Below, one piece after another: positions 1-11,749 of a DNA stretch of 64,000 nucleotides. The notes beneath the pieces are model-generated. The model searched no databases, was not told where the DNA came from, and was given only the letters and a program-made list of their open reading frames with translations. The stretch is from Schistocerca nitens (lineage: Eukaryota; Arthropoda; Insecta; Orthoptera; Acrididae), in the NCBI RefSeq assembly GCF_023898315.1, contig NC_064619.1:477441376-477505375 (forward strand). The letters are read 5' to 3'. The position numbers and the translations under genes were made by a program. Position 1 is the stretch's first letter, and each line of letters starts with the position of its first letter.

Positions 1-1595
1 CTTTTTCTACTGTCCTCCCAATTACCCACTACTGGCACTTGTTCTTCGACCCTCTTGGCGGGTCATCCAAACGTTGCCAAAGTTCTTTCGACCACACCGC
101 AGAAGTTTCACTGGAAAGACCTTCACATCATAAACACAGTGTGAATCTCTCCCCACGCGATTTCAACTCTTTTGGAGACAAGCACTCAATCCTTTTGCAT
201 TATCATTTATTATTTTCACTGTCAATTTACGATAATAAATGTTAGCATATATTATTATTACTTACTGCCCCACATGTTTCCTCTATGTTGCACTTTGTCA
301 AGAATAAACTTGTTCAAGTATTTTTACATTCAGTATTCAGCACTGTTTTCCACCCTCAGCACTTTGTCTCAAAATTGTTAATTACCAGCAATTCTCAATC
401 TAATGTTCAGCACCAGTATGTCCTCTACTCATATCTGGCCCCAGCTCCTGCTTAGTGTCACTCTCTGGGGTTATATCTTCTTTGCTGATGCCACTGGTTA
501 CCTTGTTACATCATAAGACTTCACATGATTTAATTATGAGTACAATAATTACAATAATTCAATAATTTCGTATTCTGAGTGGTACTTCATTCTAATCAAA
601 CTGCTCCATGCTACAGAATTTGAATTCAGGGTTCATTTACCTAACACTTTAAATATACAAAGTTTAATTGTTTGTCAATGATGTAATAGAAGGTGACACT
701 GGAGGCTTCTCCATATATTGTCACTTTAACTGAACTAGTTCATTAGCTTTCTCCATTATCTTCCTGTTGTTTACATCAGCTCTATATAATACAACATGCA
801 CACAGATGCACGTAAGCACCAGCTTGCAATCAATATTCATATGCAAAAACGGTTTGTGGGACTACTATAAACGAAGCACTTATACTTACATTGTGTTCCA
901 GTATAAAGTTCTGAAGTCTGCAGCAACAAGTATTTTCAGAGTACTTAATCAGCACTGCTGAAACCTAACAGCTAATTTTTTCGCTCATTCCTTGAATAGG
1001 ATCTTATGCAAGCTCTTTTTAATTTTATGTAATTGCCTCATTTTTCTTTAATTTCCTTCCATAATTTAAAGTGGAAGCAATGGAAGTGGCATCAATACCG
1101 CCACATCATGGTATCTGCATATGACATATTGCAAACCTCTTTTCCGCTTTTGAACTGGCACTACTTGGCTAAACTGTGAAATTCTCGAAGCCACCTTTTG
1201 TGTTATTGATGTGGTCATTTGACGCCCTGAAAGAGAAAAATATACTAATCCAACATACACGATTCTTGAAAACGTACACTGCTTCTACTTAAGGGTACTT
1301 GCTATATCCTAAACTAACAAAGTGAAGTACCGCACTTGCGCTGCTATACAAGTTATTTAATTTTCGAACTCGTTTGGTGTAGACAAAATAGAAACACTAC
1401 TGTTATCACTTCAGAGATTATATCTGAAGAGTGATACTGAGCCTAAAATATCGAGTGCAAGTTGCATATAGAGCGTAAGTTTCTCACAGTTGCACATGGT
1501 AAGACTCATTGGTGTGTCAGCACATACTCGTTACAGAAGGGAACAACGATTGGATGTAACTGTTATTGGCACTCATAAGTCTCGAAGCACTATAA
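1..1595. other. AT-rich non-coding DNA, no feature recognised
   Basis: There is no open frame longer than about 80 codons with recognisable protein content, and no terminal repeat or tRNA-like box that I could identify. The short open frames here look like chance frames. Confidence 0.6.
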
Positions 1596-1790
1596 GAGGC
1601 TGGCCAGAGTGGCCGTGCGGTTCTAGGCGCTACAGTCTGGAACTGCACGACCGCTACGTTGCAGGTTCCAATCCTGCCTCGGGTATGGATGTGTGTGATG
1701 TCCTTAGGTTAGTTAGGTTTAAGTAGTTCTAAGTTCTATGGGACTGTTGACCTCTGAAGTTAAGACCCATAGTGCTCAAAATGCTCAGCA
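1596..1790 (+). repeat. tRNA-derived SINE, type A
   Basis: The head carries an A-box-like segment (TGGCCAGAGTGGCCG, from 1601) and a B-box-like segment (GGTTCCAATCC, near 1666), spaced as in a tRNA promoter. A non-tRNA body of about 110 bp follows. RNA polymerase III promoter boxes followed by an unrelated body are the hallmark of a SINE. The ends are approximate and no clear target-site duplication was found. I recall this family as common in grasshopper genomes, but that is memory rather than a search. Confidence 0.75.
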
Positions 1791-1825
1791 AGGTTGTGGC
1801 TGTCGCTTGTTAAGCCTGAATGAAT

Positions 1826-2060
1826 GAGATTACAAAGTGGTTAAGACTCTGGACTCCCATCCAGGAGGATCACAGATCAAATCCCTATTTGGTCAGCATG
1901 ATTTAGCTTTACCATAATTTCCCTAAATCGTTTACTGCATAATCTGGGATGTTCCCTTTAAAGAGGACATGGTAAATGTCCTTCCATCCCAGTCCCATGT
2001 TTCTGCTCTATCATCAACGAAATTGTTGTAGATGTGATGTTAATATCTAAAATTATATGG
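1826..2060 (+). repeat. tRNA-derived SINE, type B (copy 1)
   Basis: It begins with a tRNA-like head (AGTGGTTAAGACTCTGGAC, then AGATCAAATCCC as the B box). The body continues with CCCTAAATCG and GGGATGTTCCCTTTAAAG. The same order of blocks recurs at 30838-31010, and a 5'-truncated piece lies at 61785-61935, so this is a dispersed family within the window. The ends are approximate. Confidence 0.75.
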
Positions 2061-2700
2061 AAGGCTTGAACTTTTTATCGCCATCAGGACTGATACAAAT
2101 GTAGATGTAGATACAACTTCTGGTATAGTGGAAACATTTTTGATTATAGTCTGTGGCTGGTTGGCATTGTTGGAATATTCGCCATTGTAGTGTTGGGCAG
2201 TTGGATGTGAACAGCGCGTAGCGTTTGCGAGGTGCCGTGGCTAGCAGTGTATTTAACACTAAATTCTTCTAGAATCTACATATGTAAATGATGCTCTAAG
2301 CCCCCCCTATTCTAACTCCGACTTTTGCTGTTGCACATGGATTAAAAAGATACGCGAACTGACTGTAATCAACCCTGCAAGTGGAGTAGAAAAGAGTTTA
2401 GCACCTGCAATAATTTAATTTGACAAATAAGTTAAATAAAGGAATGTTTCATTAACGTAGTGAGAAATGATAGGGTTGCTCTACCGATTAACAGAATGAA
2501 AGTTCTGTCCAAAATAACAATATGATTTATTAAGACTAAACACAAAATAATAAACAAAAACACATGAAACATTTACAATACATCCAATTGGCTCAAATTG
2601 GATACTCAAATAAACGCTGTGAAGGTGAAGTTGTCCCTAAACTAGATTGTGACGTTTATGACGAAGTGGTATGTGGAGCCAATTCCTTGCAACTCAAATC
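2061..2700. other. non-coding flank of the TTAA transposon
   Basis: AT-rich DNA without a credible gene. It joins smoothly to the DNA after 5290 once the transposon at 2705-5285 is removed, so both sides may belong to one older repeat. I could not define that repeat's ends. Confidence 0.4.
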
Positions 2701-2704
2701 TTAA

Positions 2705-5285
2705 GGGGCTCCAGAAAGGCTCAAAATCATGAAAAGTTCAGTTTTTACTTTTTTGCGTTTTCTGAATCTGCAGACTATTACATTTCAATAGATATATAAT
2801 TTATTGAATTCCGAAGACTACAACTATTTTTAAATTTTTTTTGAAATGTGTTCTACATGGGCGTGACCCACTGTGGCGCTGTTAAACTGCTGTCAAATGG
2901 TGTTATTATTAACGTCCGTGTTCATCAGGTACATTTTAGTGATGTGAGATAAAGTATGTGTTGTGGCTAACCTGTGATGGTTCAATATATATCGCTGGTG
3001 TGATTGTCGATTATTTCATGTTTATTTACTCTGTCGTTATCTCGAAAATATTCGTAATTAATTCTGTTTCTTGAGTCTCTGTTTTGTTGAAGTATAATAA
3101 TGAGTAAAAGTAAAGTTATTAGAAATCCTCTGAAGGCTTTTAAGAAAAGGAGAAATGTTGGAAAGCCAAAGGTATGTGTTATTACTGTAAAAAAATAAAG
3201 ACGATAACCAAGTGCGTGAACCTAACCTCTCAAGTACACCTGCCCATAGCAGTCAAAGTGGGAAAGAAAATACTTCACAGAAGAAGCTTGGTTCAATGAG
3301 TGAAAACTATGAATGTTTTATGGGCTAATCGGATGTGAATGAAATATTTGATATGTTGGTTCTCAAAAGAATTTTTTCAAACTGTGTAAGATGTATTCAT
3401 TGTAGTGAAGTTGGTCTGGAACTCTCCATAATAAAGCACGTAGGACTTGCTAGTGAAATACAACTGAAATGTGATAAGTGCTCATACATGACCACCTTTT
3501 GGAACAGTGTTGCAGTAACTGCAACTGAAGAAAATGGTAGCAAAATCTACGAACACAACATTAGATTTGTTTATTCCTTGCGTTCAGTTGGTAAGGGTGC
3601 TACTGCAGGTGCAATTTTCTGTGGCATCATGAATCTTCCAAATCCCCCAACCAAGTTTACGACCTATAATAAATTAATAGGGTCTAAAGTAGAAGATGTC
3701 TGTATAGAATCTATGAAGAACTCTGTGGAAGAGGCAGTAATGGAAAATAATGGTAACAGAGATTTGACTGCAGCGTTCGATGGTACCTGGCATAAACGGG
3801 GACACACATCTCTTCATGGTGTAGTATCTGCCACCAGTATGTATACAGGGAAAGTTTTAGATGTAGCAGTAATATCAAAGTATTGTAGATGTCCACAAAA
3901 ATATAAAGGTACACATGAAAATAATTGCAAAGCTAACTATAGTGGCAGTAGTGGAGGAATGGAAGTGGCTGGTGTTGCCAGTATATTCCAGCGTTCTGAG
4001 GCGTGTGATGAAGTGCGATATGTTAATTACCTTGCTGACGGTGATTCTAAAAGTTTCAAACATGTTAAAGGACTGAAGCCCTATGGTGATGATGTTGTAA
4101 TGCAGAAATTTGAGTGTATTGGACACGTACAGAAGCGAATGGGAACAAGACTTCAGCGACTGAAAGCTTCGTACAAAAAACAAAAACTCAGTGATGGTAA
4201 AGGGTTGGATGGGAAGGGAAGGTTAACTGACAGTGTAATTGACAAAATACAGAACTATTATGGAATGGCTATTAGGCAAAATACACAAAGTGTCGACGAA
4301 ATGAAGAAGGCTGTTTGGGCTCTTTATTTTCATACTTCTTCAACCGATGAAAATCCCCAACATAGCTTGTGTTCCAAAGAAGAAGACAGTTGGTGTAAAT
4401 ATAACAAAGGATTGCTAACTGGTGAAGTGTACACTCATAAGCATAGTCTGCCTCATGCAATAATGGAGGTGATAAAACCTATTTTCAGAGACTTACCAGC
4501 ACCTGAACTGTTGAAAAAGTGTATTCACGGAAAAACTCAAAACCCCAATGAAAGTGTAAATAGTGTTATATGGTCGAGAATCCCCAAGACTGTATTTGTT
4601 GGAATTGAAACACTTCACTTTGGTGTGTATGATGCTGTTGCGACTTTCAATGATGGCAACATTGTAAGGTGCAAGATATTTAGAAATATGGGAATGAAGA
4701 TAGGTTCTAACATGGTACGAGCGATGCTTGCTTTAGACAAGGAACGCCTTCGGGCTGCAGACAAGGCTGTAAAGAGTCTAGAAATACAAGCAAGAGTAAA
4801 CAGGAGGAGGAACAAGAGGAAGCTGGAGGAGGAGTTTGCAGAGGATGAAGATAATCCATCCTATGGACCTGGAATGCACTAAAAAGTTAATCCAATCTTT
4901 GTTGCTCGATTCCCAAAACTTTTATTTTCTCATACTAATTACATGTTTTCTAAGGATCTTCCAAACATATTTGTTTCAAACTTTCAGTAAATGTTACACA
5001 GTACCTTCTGCATAATTTAACACAGCCTTTTTCCAAAAAACTGTATATTTTTGAATATATAAATAAAACATTGCAAAAAAATGTTGCGAATTTTCTTTAC
5101 AATTGAAAAAAAATCATCTTAATAACTGAACTAAAATTTTGTAAAATCCCTGTGTTAAGTTGTAGCCCATATTCCAATAAATAATTTGTAAAAAGTTCAA
5201 CTTCCAACCTCAAATACTTTGTTTGGAAAGATGTAATTTATAAGCGTTATTTTAACATTGCAAGTATAGGGCGTTCCGGAGCCCC
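2705..5285 (+). mobile_element. TTAA-flanked DNA transposon, Kolobok-type with Mutator-like transposase domain
   Basis: The 2,581-bp element is bounded by TTAA on both sides (2701-2704 and 5286-5289). Its inverted ends begin AGGGGCTCCAGAA on the left and AGGGGCTCCGGAA on the right. It encodes a transposase with a D, D, E set. TTAA duplication plus ends starting AGGGGC fits the Kolobok superfamily. PiggyBac also uses TTAA, but its transposase is different in kind. The open frame is long and little decayed, so insertion looks fairly recent. Internal non-coding parts are AT-rich. Confidence 0.8.
3335..4882 (+). CDS. transposase of the TTAA element (Mutator-like transposase domain), 5' end damaged
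   Basis: About 515 codons are open, starting just after an in-frame TAA at 3326-3328; the first ATG in the frame is at 3353. Three acidic positions fit a DDE nuclease: AAFDGTWHKRG (near 3772), YLADGDSKSF (near 4030) and NPNESVNSVIW (near 4545). Between them are the cysteine pair CRCP, the glycine-rich NYSGSSGGMEV and ECIGHVQKRMG, all typical of the arthropod family named Mutator-like transposase. The C-terminus is a basic coiled segment. The native start is probably ATG 3100 (MSKSKVIRNPLKAF), in another frame. A run of seven A at 3189-3195 is the likely frameshift site. One frameshift and one stop therefore separate this copy from a whole protein of roughly 590 residues. The role is cut-and-paste transposition. 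Confidence 0.8.
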   Translation: MNEIFDMLVLKRIFSNCVRCIHCSEVGLELSIIKHVGLASEIQLKCDKCSYMTTFWNSVAVTATEENGSKIYEHNIRFVYSLRSVGKGATAGAIFCGIMNLPNPPTKFTTYNKLIGSKVEDVCIESMKNSVEEAVMENNGNRDLTAAFDGTWHKRGHTSLHGVVSATSMYTGKVLDVAVISKYCRCPQKYKGTHENNCKANYSGSSGGMEVAGVASIFQRSEACDEVRYVNYLADGDSKSFKHVKGLKPYGDDVVMQKFECIGHVQKRMGTRLQRLKASYKKQKLSDGKGLDGKGRLTDSVIDKIQNYYGMAIRQNTQSVDEMKKAVWALYFHTSSTDENPQHSLCSKEEDSWCKYNKGLLTGEVYTHKHSLPHAIMEVIKPIFRDLPAPELLKKCIHGKTQNPNESVNSVIWSRIPKTVFVGIETLHFGVYDAVATFNDGNIVRCKIFRNMGMKIGSNMVRAMLALDKERLRAADKAVKSLEIQARVNRRRNKRKLEEEFAEDEDNPSYGPGMH

Positions 5286-5289
5286 TTAA

Positions 5290-6335
5290 GAGAGACACAC
5301 AGGTAACCCAACATTAATTGCTGCTACATTAATGAGAACTCAGACAATGAACACCCAAGATAGAGCAAAGTTAGAAAAGACGAACAGGCGCGCTCTGCTG
5401 AGCTCTGATTATCGCCTAGCAAAAATGCCTGCTTTGCCGGTGCTGTGGATGTACATTACCAAGCTGTCTTCTTAGCTGCAAGGACAAGATCTGGCGTACT
5501 GGAAGCGATGGCTGGTTGCTTCGACGTCCCGTCGTGGTGATGATAATGTCGCGAATATAGCCCGAAACCAATTGTCCTGGTCTGGTTGTTCCAGACTAAA
5601 GACTTCCTATCAATACAAACGCGCCTCTGAGGGAGACGAAGAAGGCTCGCCACACAATCACTGACGGTAGAGTGATTGATTTTCACAAGCGAAGTCACAC
5701 AGTAACTCCGATAGAGTCAACTTTAGCCAAAACTGCCCAAGACAGACAACATAGGCCACTTGTACGCAGAACGCTCAATTGCCAACTGTACTCGGAAAGT
5801 TACGTTGAAGTCGAAACTTCAGCAACTTCGTTAAACAGTTACAATCAAATAAAAGTATATTAGACAGCCAGCGGAAGGAAGGCTGTCCAGAGCAGCATTC
5901 CTGCCCCCACAACAGTGGCCGTGGTTAACCGTTCCAATCAGCAACTCGAAAACCGGCGGAAAATTCCACTCTATTGCCAGAGCACTACCATTCCACCAAT
6001 GGAGATTCTTGGCGCCAATTTCTGCGCCGATTTTGCTACGTCACGTAGCTATGCCCTGAGCAAGTCAATCACAGTTACGATTTTGCAGAAAGCGCGGGAA
6101 TTTGCCCGCCACAACTGCCTGGGTACACAAGTCATTCCCACGCCTCGCTGGTAGCCCGCCAGAAAGTGTTTTCGCTAAGTTTCTGCGAAGTAACGGAACC
6201 TCTAGCCCAGCCGCTACTTCAGGCCCCTCCGAGCGTGTCTGCCGCTATTCTACGTCTGGAAAGCATTCACTCGACTCCCTCACACCCGTCGGCTTAACCC
6301 TTTGAAGATCAGCAGTGCCTGCCTGTCACCAGACC
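5290..6335. other. GC-richer non-coding repeat-like DNA
   Basis: This stretch is visibly richer in G+C than its surroundings and has several short open frames with no recognisable domain. It may be the other side of the repeat interrupted by the TTAA transposon (see 2061-2700). It may be LTR-like, but I could not find paired ends, so no family is assigned. Confidence 0.3.
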
Positions 6336-6339
6336 ACCC

Positions 6340-6500
6340 GGGTGATGAGAGACGCTGTGTGGGAAGTGCTCTACCAACTGAGCTACCGACGCACGACTCA
6401 CGCCCAGCACTCACAGCTTAACTTCTGCCAGTATCTCGTCTCCTACCTTCCAAACTTTACAGAAGCTCTCCTGCGAACCATGCAGAACTGCAGAGCGAGC
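6340..6500 (-). repeat. tRNA-like dispersed repeat, type C (copy 1)
   Basis: On the minus strand it reads GGTAGCTCAGTTGGTAGAGC, an almost standard tRNA A-box arm, near 6367-6388. The shared companion block CTCCTACCTTCCAAACTT follows near 6440 on the plus strand. The same two blocks recur at 53856-54238 and, more diverged, at 58912-59270. It is not a tRNA gene because no cloverleaf closes around it. Confidence 0.7.
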
Positions 6501-7219
6501 AGACAAGGAAACCAGCGTCTGACAGGTTCCAAACTGCATTGCCCAGTAGTGAGTATTTGGGAGTATGGCTTCACGTTATGCGGTAAATAGGGTATCGTCG
6601 ATAGTCTCGGCTGTCATGACTTGAATAGGCTACGACACAATGCAGAAATCGATCAAACATGTGGTGTGATAATTGCTGGAGGCTAGATGCTACAGCGCTG
6701 GCACATAATGGTGATGTATTGGTCATTGAGCTTTCCTGATTTTTGTGTCCTTTGTGAATGGTATATTTCCCTCCAATAAGCCATGCCATTAATTTCTTGA
6801 ACACAGAATAAAATATAAAAGCCAGGCTATAGGGCTGCATTGTTAGGTAGGGGAATGGGGTTGGCAGAGTTCAGGAGACCAACAATCCACCACCCTTGGC
6901 AGCATAGTAGTGGAGCAAGTAGTGGATGCCTGGTAGTCATCTGATGTAGCATTATGAAAACATCATTATACAATGTTCATTCATTGCTCAGCATACTGCA
7001 GTAGTCGAATGGCGCTCAAATGAGACACTGAGACAATTTCCCTCTAGAAGTAAACTGTAGGTGGTCTGCAAAGAGGTGTGGCCGTCAGCAGCATCACACA
7101 GATGGTGGAGTTATGATGGCAGCGACATGGCAAGGATGCTGACCACAGCAGTCAGTGGCGGCACACAGTCCAGATTAGAGGCAACTTGGTGCACAGGACA
7201 GGGCACACTGAAATGTATT
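6501..7219. other. non-coding DNA, nothing recognised
   Basis: No domain, terminal repeat or RNA gene was seen. It lies just outside the left LTR-like repeat of the Gypsy fossil. Confidence 0.4.
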
Positions 7220-7830
7220 GAATCACACCATGGACCATTGTGGCTGTGTTGTCTCGCAGTAGCAGCAGTGTCGGCAGCGAGGAGTTTACCAGCACAAGTG
7301 ATGACGACTTAGCAGCTGCATGGTCCCGGGCTTAAACCATGGACCACTAGGGCATGAAGTCAGCAGTGGCTGAGGTTGTCCGACTGCTGGCACACCTGTT
7401 AAATCACGCGAAGTCCACCGTATTGGACTCAACATGAACAGCAGGACTGCAGCTGGCAGCGGCAGAGTCTGGAGGTGGTGCCATGTTGGTCCATATAGAC
7501 TCATAGACATACCGACCATCATAGGTCTCCCTTGGTGCTGGTTATTGGTAAATTGCAATGTCTGTGTCTAGAAACGAGTTATGGTCCATCCTTGTGTTTT
7601 ACTAATGCATCAGTTCCTATCCTGCAAGCTAAGGCTCAGATATGAAGCGGTAAGGTAACCCATGCCATGGCATCTCTGCCTTTCTGCTCTGTCAATGTTG
7701 TTATCTCTGGTACCTCCTCTTGGCCTTAGCATGTGGTAACCTCTTGACACCTCAGAGACAATAATTGCCATATTAAAAGATAGCCCCTGATGTTCGGGCT
7801 TCAAGCTGGTCATCGTCAACTACATGTCAT
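7220..7830 (-). repeat. LTR-like repeat, copy 1 (3' side of the Gypsy fossil)
   Basis: It is homologous to 14238-15200, sharing blocks such as GAGGAGTTTACCAGCACAAG / AAGGAGTTTACATGCACAAG and GCATATGGTAACCTC-type sequence farther on. Same orientation and distance fit the two LTRs of one element. Confidence 0.55.
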
Positions 7831-7959
7831 GGTATTTCAACTGGACACCTGACAGTCGTCGTCAGCTGAGCCATCAATGACTGAAAAGACGTCCTCCATT
7901 CTGCAATATATAGCACACTGTAAGTATTTCACGCAAGCGTCAAAATCATGTTGACAGAT

Positions 7960-8840
7960 GGACCATTCAACTCAACAGAGAGCCCTCACTGGTGGCAATG
8001 AGAAACTCAACTGTCCACTGTGTTGCCGCTCTCCTCTTTATCCACTTTCTGGTTCTTTGTTTTAACTGATAATGTCCTGTTTCCCTGAGCATTGTCTTTA
8101 AGTGGACGAGATCTTTATGCAAACTATCTGCATCTGAGACTGTGTGATCTCTCTGTACAGGTGATTTAAGCACACTCACAGTTCACGACACATTATAAAT
8201 TCACTTTGATATGTGTGGGCTTACAACTAAATGAATGCCCGATCATTCTTTTGTCTAACCAAAACATCCAGGAAAGGCAGACAACCATCTTTCTCTAATT
8301 TCTTAGTAAACTGAATGTTCTTACGAATAGAGATGAACTGATGTAAAAGCTCCATTCATTTATCTCCTCCATGAGGCCACACTATGGACATACCGTCCAC
8401 ATACCTGCAAAATACTTTTGGTTTAAGGATTACTAGCTCAAGTGCTCCCTCCTCAAAGTCTTCCATTGAAAGGTTGGCTACCAGGGGATAGTGGTAGTTA
8501 TCTATGGTGACACCGTCAGACTGCTCAAAATATTCATGATCGAACATAAAATAGGTTGAGGGAAGAGCATGCCATAATAAAGCGGTGATGTACACCTGAA
8601 ACATTACCTATTAAAAAAAAGATACTATATCAGAGCTGACTAAACTGTCCAAACCATTTAGATGGAGATCCCCCAGTCTGTTAATAAAATCGGTCGAGTT
8701 TCGCATATGATGTGATCATTTGCCCACCAGTGGGCTCAGCAAAGAAGCGAGGTGTTTGCAAAACTCGTGTTTGGGGGCACCACTCTTGGCTTTAAAGGTT
8801 CATGAACTTTAGGAAGGCCATGGTTTTGTTACAGCAGTTT
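7960..8840 (-). pseudogene. Penelope-like element reverse-transcriptase remnant, minus strand
   Basis: Read on the minus strand, it gives pieces in Penelope order: a DFINRLG-type segment, LPSTYFMFDHEYFEQ, ANLSMEDFEEGALEL, KPKVFCRYVDGMSIVWPHG (the catalytic YVDD region), then FTKKLEKDGCLPFLDVLV and a linker toward the 3' side. It is decayed. A second, partly overlapping piece lies in opposite orientation at 9040-9780, so the two are head to head. Confidence 0.75.
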
Positions 8841-9039
8841 TCGCCTCGGGGTATAGCTGATTGACTTTTCACTGTCAACTTCATGGACAAAAATTAACAC
8901 CACATTCAATATGTTTAATGAGTAGCGTTAAAGAAGCTGTAAAGCGCCTTATTTTGGGTGCTGCATGAGAAATAAGCAGGGAAACCTGCCGTGCTCCCTT
9001 AAAAGCTCATCCACAACGCAATAACTTAACCTCCAGCAC

Positions 9040-9780
9040 TACCAAATCTTCGAAAAGATCGTGACATAGTAATAGTGAAGGCTGATAAAGGTAATTCAAC
9101 AGTATTATTACCTCCTATCATTACCTCCACGTGTGTATGTTAAGAAAATGTGTGGTCTACTAAGCGATTCTACATATAGGAAGATTGATTATGATTCTAC
9201 AGGATGTGTGCAACGGAAGTCTTCTGGACTCTCTAATTTCTCCTCAGTAACTCTAGGGACCATCAAGCCATTAAGAACACATGGTTACATACCACCAAGC
9301 CTGCATGGCCTTCCTAATCTTCATAAACAGGATCTACCTTTATGACCAACAGTAAGCAATATTGGTGCCCCCACATACGTTTTAGCCAAACTTGTTGTAT
9401 CTTTGCTCAGACTACTGGTGTGCAAATGCTCACATCGCTTACAAAATGTGGCTGATTTTATCAACAGACTGGGGCTTCTCCATTTAAATAGTTTGGATAG
9501 TTTAGTCAACTGTGATGTAATATCTGTATCTAGAGCGGTCCCTCTTACAGTTTGTGTGTCACTAATTTGTAAAACATTTCAGATGGACATCGCTACTTTG
9601 TTTCAGCACACTCTTCCCTCAACCTATTTTATGTTTAACCATAAATATTTTGAGCAGACTTTGGCTCCCTGGTACCAGCTTTTCTATGGAAGACTGATGA
9701 AGGAGCACCTGAATCAGCAGCCCTTAAGCCAAATGTATTTTAGAGGTATGTGGACGATATATTTATAGTGTGGCCTCATG
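9040..9780 (+). pseudogene. Penelope-like element reverse-transcriptase remnant, plus strand
   Basis: The plus strand reads VKADKGNSTVLL, PPSLHGLPNLHKQDLPL, IGAPTYVLAKLVVSLLRLL, DFINRLGLLHLNSLDSLV and LPSTYFMFNHKYFEQ. These are Penelope RT landmarks in order from the N-terminal side. It shares the last two with the minus-strand piece at 7960-8840 and points away from it. The frame is interrupted and the 3' endonuclease part is absent. Confidence 0.75.
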
Positions 9781-9799
9781 AGGAAGATAAATTAATGGA

Positions 9800-11740
9800 G
9801 CTTTAACATGTAACGTTACATTTATGTAGGCTAGTTTTTTGACCTCTTAGAATTGGTACGAGGTGAGGTGAATTGGTTGGTGCAGCTGAATGCTAGCAAG
9901 CAGCACCAGAACTCAGAGCATGCTGTGGTCAGGTTCATCTTGAATAATAACTTCTTGGCTGCTCTTGTAAGTAATTTATATTGCAAGCAGTTTCGTTACA
10001 CCGAAGCCACATCATAAGGCTAGATCTGTTAAATTATAAAAAGCGTTCATTGCCATTGTGGTGCATCACAGTTAGAATCAACTGTCAGAAATAGAGCAAA
10101 TTACTTACATGTTAAATCATGCTATTAAGCTTGTGACCTACATGGGACCACCTTGTACATGAATAAATGAAGCAATTAGTGATTCATCAGGAAAGCAGAA
10201 AGCGCGAATCCATGATTCCTCAAAAGTGCTTAAGAATTTTTTAAAAATTGTAAGAATCGTCAATAAATATCAATCCAACCTAATGTGACATAAAATCAAT
10301 AATGGGCTGGAGCACCCGTCAGAAATTGAAATCGCCTACCATGAATCTGGAAAGGATGACAATAAGCCATATATAGCCAGTTAACCATTAGATCAATGGT
10401 CACAATCCATCCAGAGTGTCCAGAAATTAATAAAAAATGTAAGAAGTATCAACATAAACCTGGTTGGTAATAAAAACAATATAAAACCGATAACTGAAAG
10501 GGAAATTTGCATGCTGATGAAAATGACATACTAAGACACAGCAGACTGCAATGCATGGAGATGCAAGAGAGAGAGAGTACCCAGCTACGGACGGAGCGAG
10601 AAGTCATGTAAGTCGTGAAAACTGGAGCTGCAAATGTTCTGTGGGGCAATATGACCCAGTAGTATTCAGGTGGATTGAGTATATTCATAGACAAAAAGTA
10701 TTAGAGTCTGTCCTGAACGACAAATTAAACATAATAGAACAACTGCAGTCGACAAAGAACATTGAGCAGAAATTAATACAATTTGTCATATGTTAATTAG
10801 GGGCCCAATGAAAATAATAGTGGCAAAAATCACATATAAATTATTATTTGAGGCATGTAGAGAACGCTTTTACTAATTTAACAGATCTAACATGATAATG
10901 TGGCTTCCAGTCTATGACACAGATCATTAAATAAATTAATTACAAGAGCAGACAAGTGGTTATTATTCAGGATTTCTACTTATGACTATAGTTGTCCCTC
11001 ATACAAGATAGTGTGTGCATTATGATTGTTCCAGTAATGGTATGCATAAGATGGAATGTTGTACCTGCTCTGTCACAGGTCATGCCATTGACTATTATTT
11101 ACTATTTTGTAATTTCAGCCTAACCCTTCTCTTCATCAGAATTATCATATTCACTCTAGATGTTCATGGTGGTAAAGCCACTTGGGGAAAAGCAATTCAC
11201 AGCAGTCTCTCTCGCCCTCTCGAAAGGCTGATCGTTCATGGTTAACTACAACATCAAACGCTATGTTGTTGCAGTATAGTTTCACTTATAAACCATCTAC
11301 CATAAAACTTAATAACAGTGCAACATAATCTCACAACAGTAAGACTACGACAAAACTTTCATATATTTTACCCTGAAACTGTTTCTATAGCCCACATAAT
11401 TCGATATCTGCTGATGTGATCTGAGTGGGTAAGGCACTCCATATACATTCTGCTCGTCTGTTTCCATTTCTTACCCTCTCTTTTTAGTTTTGACTTTCCC
11501 TGTAAGTAATAAAACTGCGCTTGTGCTCAATTTCTAATGTACCCCAAAAGGACTTAATGTGTACTGCACGAAAATGGAAGTTCTCATCAGTAACTGTAAT
11601 TTCACATTCACATTCACATTCATGGATGATATCATTTCTGTGACTTGATGTGGTCCTTGCTACTGTATAAGACTTTTTTTTCGTTTTGCCTTATGGTGTG
11701 TAGGGGCTCACCAACATAAGCCACTGACCAATTTTATACT
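9800..11740. other. non-coding DNA inside the Gypsy fossil, unassigned
   Basis: No protein family was recognised. The open frame at 10551-10796 has no domain that I know. This part probably belongs to the 3' half of the Gypsy fossil or to a further insertion. Confidence 0.35.
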
Positions 11741-11749
11741 TACGTAGCT

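Noticed and set aside
1596-1670. Possible tRNA gene at the head of SINE A
   Set aside because: The A and B boxes are present, but there is no folded tRNA and a non-tRNA body follows.
2100-2270. Segment around 2150-2240 that resembles a repeat I recall from grasshopper DNA
   Set aside because: Only one copy in this window and no visible ends, so it cannot be supported from the sequence.
3711-4815. Several 60-100 codon frames on the strand opposite the transposase
   Set aside because: Shadow frames of the coding strand.
2705-5285. PiggyBac assignment for the TTAA element
   Set aside because: TTAA fits, but the transposase landmarks (CRCP, SGSSGGMEV, ECIGHVQKRMG) belong to the Mutator-like family and not to piggyBac.
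6360-6390. Possible tRNA gene (GGTAGCTCAGTTGGTAGAGC on the minus strand)
   Set aside because: No acceptor stem or complete cloverleaf. The segment recurs within a dispersed repeat and is tRNA-derived only.
10551-10796. 81-codon plus-strand frame
   Set aside because: No recognisable content. It lies in repeat-rich DNA inside an old fossil.
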